64,000 nucleotides of DNA from Dyadobacter chenwenxiniae (lineage in GTDB: Bacteria > Bacteroidota > Bacteroidia > Cytophagales > Spirosomataceae), in NCBI RefSeq assembly GCF_022869785.1, contig NZ_CP094997.1:6329001-6393000 (forward strand), written 5' to 3'. A program made the translations under genes and the position numbers. The notes beneath the pieces are model-generated. The model was not told where the DNA came from. It saw nothing but the letters and a program-made list of their open reading frames with translations, and ran no database searches. Positions 62,615-64,000 of the stretch are shown here, in pieces (within the stretch, counting starts at the first letter, position 1; every line of letters begins with the position of its first letter).

Positions 62615-63424
62615 ATGAAAAAGAAAAGCACGCAGTCTGAAAAAGCGGACCTACTTAAAAAGCTGCATTACAGCAAGCAGATGCTTGTTTTGCCTAACAT
62701 TTGGGATGTTACAGGTGCTACATTGCTTGAAGAAACCGGTTATCAGGCTGTTGCCACGGCTAGTGCGGCTATTGCGCGCGCCAATGGTTATCAGGATGGT
62801 GAGAAAATGCCCTTTGAGCAGGCGTTAAATGTTATCACGCAAATCGTCAATGCAGTTGAAGTGCCTGTTACCGCCGATATAGAGTCCGGTTATGCCGCTG
62901 ATTTGCAGGGTTTGAAGATCAATGTGCGCAAGATTCTGGCAACGGGCGTGGCCGGAATTAACATTGAAGACAGTGACCCGAAAACCAATCAGCTGCTGCC
63001 TGTAGACTTGCAGGTTGAGCGTATCAAGCTGATCAGAAAAGTGGCGGACAAGGCGGGTATTCGGCTGTTTATCAATGCAAGAACCGATGTTTTCCTCAAA
63101 CCAAGTACGTTTACAAATGATGAAAAACTGAAAGTGGCCATCGAGCGGGGATGTGCTTATACGGATGCGGGGGCGGACGGCATTTATCCCATATTCGTTC
63201 AGGATGAGACGGTTATTGCGACTTTGGTAAATGAATTTTCGGTTCCTGTTAACATACTAATTACGAAAGGAACGCCTGAGCTGGGAACACTTCAAAACCT
63301 GGGTGTGGCCAGGGTGAGCTTTGGCCCTAATTTTCAAAAAGCAATGCTTTTAGCCATGAAAACATCGTTGAGAAACGTAAAAGATAGGTTTGTTCACAGC
63401 CACATAACGGATATGCTGGTCTAA
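62615..63424 (+). CDS. Isocitrate lyase / PEP mutase superfamily protein
   Basis: A 269-residue (beta/alpha)8 enzyme: LVLPNIWDVTGATLLEETGY (N-terminal), VPVTADIESGYA (Mg2+-binding Asp-Glu region), GINIEDSDP and INARTDVFL. The set matches the PEP mutase/ICL superfamily, which cleaves or forms C-C or P-C bonds in 2-oxo acids. The catalytic KKCGH-type loop of true isocitrate lyases is not seen, so a different substrate is likely. It forms an operon with the AhpD-like gene. Confidence 0.83.
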   Translation: MKKKSTQSEKADLLKKLHYSKQMLVLPNIWDVTGATLLEETGYQAVATASAAIARANGYQDGEKMPFEQALNVITQIVNAVEVPVTADIESGYAADLQGLKINVRKILATGVAGINIEDSDPKTNQLLPVDLQVERIKLIRKVADKAGIRLFINARTDVFLKPSTFTNDEKLKVAIERGCAYTDAGADGIYPIFVQDETVIATLVNEFSVPVNILITKGTPELGTLQNLGVARVSFGPNFQKAMLLAMKTSLRNVKDRFVHSHITDMLV

Positions 63425-63449
63425 ACTTAGCGATTACGCAACGTGTTGC

Positions 63450-63479
63450 AAATCTCCCGGTCCATGAGCCGGGAGATTT
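63450..63479 (+). terminator. Terminator after the isocitrate-lyase-like gene
   Basis: AAATCTCCCGG (63450-63460) and CCGGGAGATTT (63469-63479) with an 8-nt loop, followed by a T-rich tract. Confidence 0.8.
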
Positions 63480-63547
63480 TGTTTTATACAGAAAATAAAA
63501 ATTACCTTGTGACATATTTCAAGGCAAAAGGCAACAATTTCGGGATT

Positions 63548-64000
63548 ATGCAGGAAGACATTCTTTTTCAGATCAGCAATAAATTAAAGGAAGTCAGGAA
63601 AAATAAGGGTGTTACTTTACAGGAAATCGCCGACGAAGCGGGCGTTACCAAAAGCCTCGTCTCGCAGATCGAAAACAGCCGCACCATTCCCTCGCTTCCC
63701 GTAATGCTTGGCCTGATCAAGGCGCTCGACATTGACTTGAATTTGTTTTTCAAAGACATTATTTCAACAGCTCCGGGTGATAATGTGCTCATCCGTCGCA
63801 AGGAAGAATACCAGCCTTTTACCAAAGAAAATGCGAAGGGCTTTTACTATCACCGCATTTTCAGCAAACAATTCAAAGACAACCACATTGACGTGGTCCT
63901 GCTCCGGCTCGAAAAAGACGCCAAACGCCCGATGGTGCGCACAAATGCTTACGAATTCAAGTATGTGCTGCAAGGTTCGGTCGAATACACGGTTGGTAAA
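63548..64000 (+). CDS. XRE-family regulator with cupin domain, 5' part
   Basis: The first 151 codons of a gene cut by the window edge. Start ATG 63548 (MQEDILFQISNKLKEVR). An N-terminal helix-turn-helix of the XRE type (LQEIADEAGVTKSLVSQIEN at about 25-44) is followed by a cupin-like beta region (EFKYVLQGSVEYTVG). This architecture is typical of HTH-cupin regulators that sense small molecules. The target is unknown. Confidence 0.83.
   Translation, partial: MQEDILFQISNKLKEVRKNKGVTLQEIADEAGVTKSLVSQIENSRTIPSLPVMLGLIKALDIDLNLFFKDIISTAPGDNVLIRRKEEYQPFTKENAKGFYYHRIFSKQFKDNHIDVVLLRLEKDAKRPMVRTNAYEFKYVLQGSVEYTVGK

Overview
The window is chromosomal DNA from a member of the Bacteroidota, most likely a Cytophagales bacterium close to Dyadobacter. 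This is inferred from the SusC/SusD pairs with a FecR/ECF-sigma cascade, a type IX secretion sorting domain, Bacteroidota-type promoters (TTTG ... TAnnTTTG), a bacillithiol-transferase-like DinB protein and weak use of Shine-Dalgarno sites. GC content is moderate and no plasmid, prophage or insertion sequence was recognised.

Layout. 1-2800: the 3' part of a large FAD/Fe-S oxidoreductase, a small membrane protein and an outer-membrane barrel protein. 2.9-7.5 kb: a SusD-like/SusC-like uptake pair. 7.8-12.6 kb: thrA-thrB, a PhyH-type dioxygenase and an IscA-like Fe-S carrier. 12.7-18.6 kb: a nucleotidyltransferase, a broken 14-repeat FG-GAP surface protein gene and an SGNH esterase. 18.7-21.1 kb: modABC molybdate transporter. 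21.2-23.3 kb: an aminotransferase and tyrA. 23.4-25.4 kb: two convergent L,D-transpeptidase genes. 25.6-26.4 kb: a tandem array of tRNA-derived units ending in an intact tRNA-Arg(CCU). 26.4-32.7 kb: hflX, a MATE exporter, a persulfide-dioxygenase-like/rhodanese protein with two YeeE/YedE-type sulfur transport proteins, and a methyltransferase.

32.8-38.6 kb is a seven-gene, same-strand copper cluster: an HMA chaperone, a Cys-rich small protein, a TonB-dependent receptor, an AraC regulator with a fused metal-binding domain, a metal-binding lipoprotein, a periplasmic HMA protein and a His/Met-rich outer-membrane protein. 38.9-43.7 kb holds a CsaA-like tRNA-binding protein, a lactonase-fold propeller, a TlpA-like thioredoxin, a YdcF protein and a frameshifted pfkA. 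43.9-47 kb holds a YfhO-like membrane protein and the DinB/YfiT protein. 47-50.9 kb carries a two-gene McrBC-like (MrcB/AAA plus DUF2357 nuclease) defence module. 51-53.4 kb holds small and hypothetical genes. 53.5-60.7 kb is a complete sigma-FecR-SusC-SusD locus. 60.9-64 kb holds an aldo/keto reductase, an AhpD-like protein with an isocitrate-lyase-like enzyme, and the start of an XRE-cupin regulator.

The most unusual structure is the array at 25582-26388. Five tandem units of about 142 bp derive from the adjacent tRNA-Arg(CCU) gene. Each carries two 17-nt insertions, one in the anticodon loop and one in the T-loop, that are complementary to each other, and each unit keeps its own terminator. 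Two otherwise conserved genes (pfkA and the FG-GAP gene) each carry a single-base insertion. These may be assembly errors, real lesions or, for pfkA, a recoding site.
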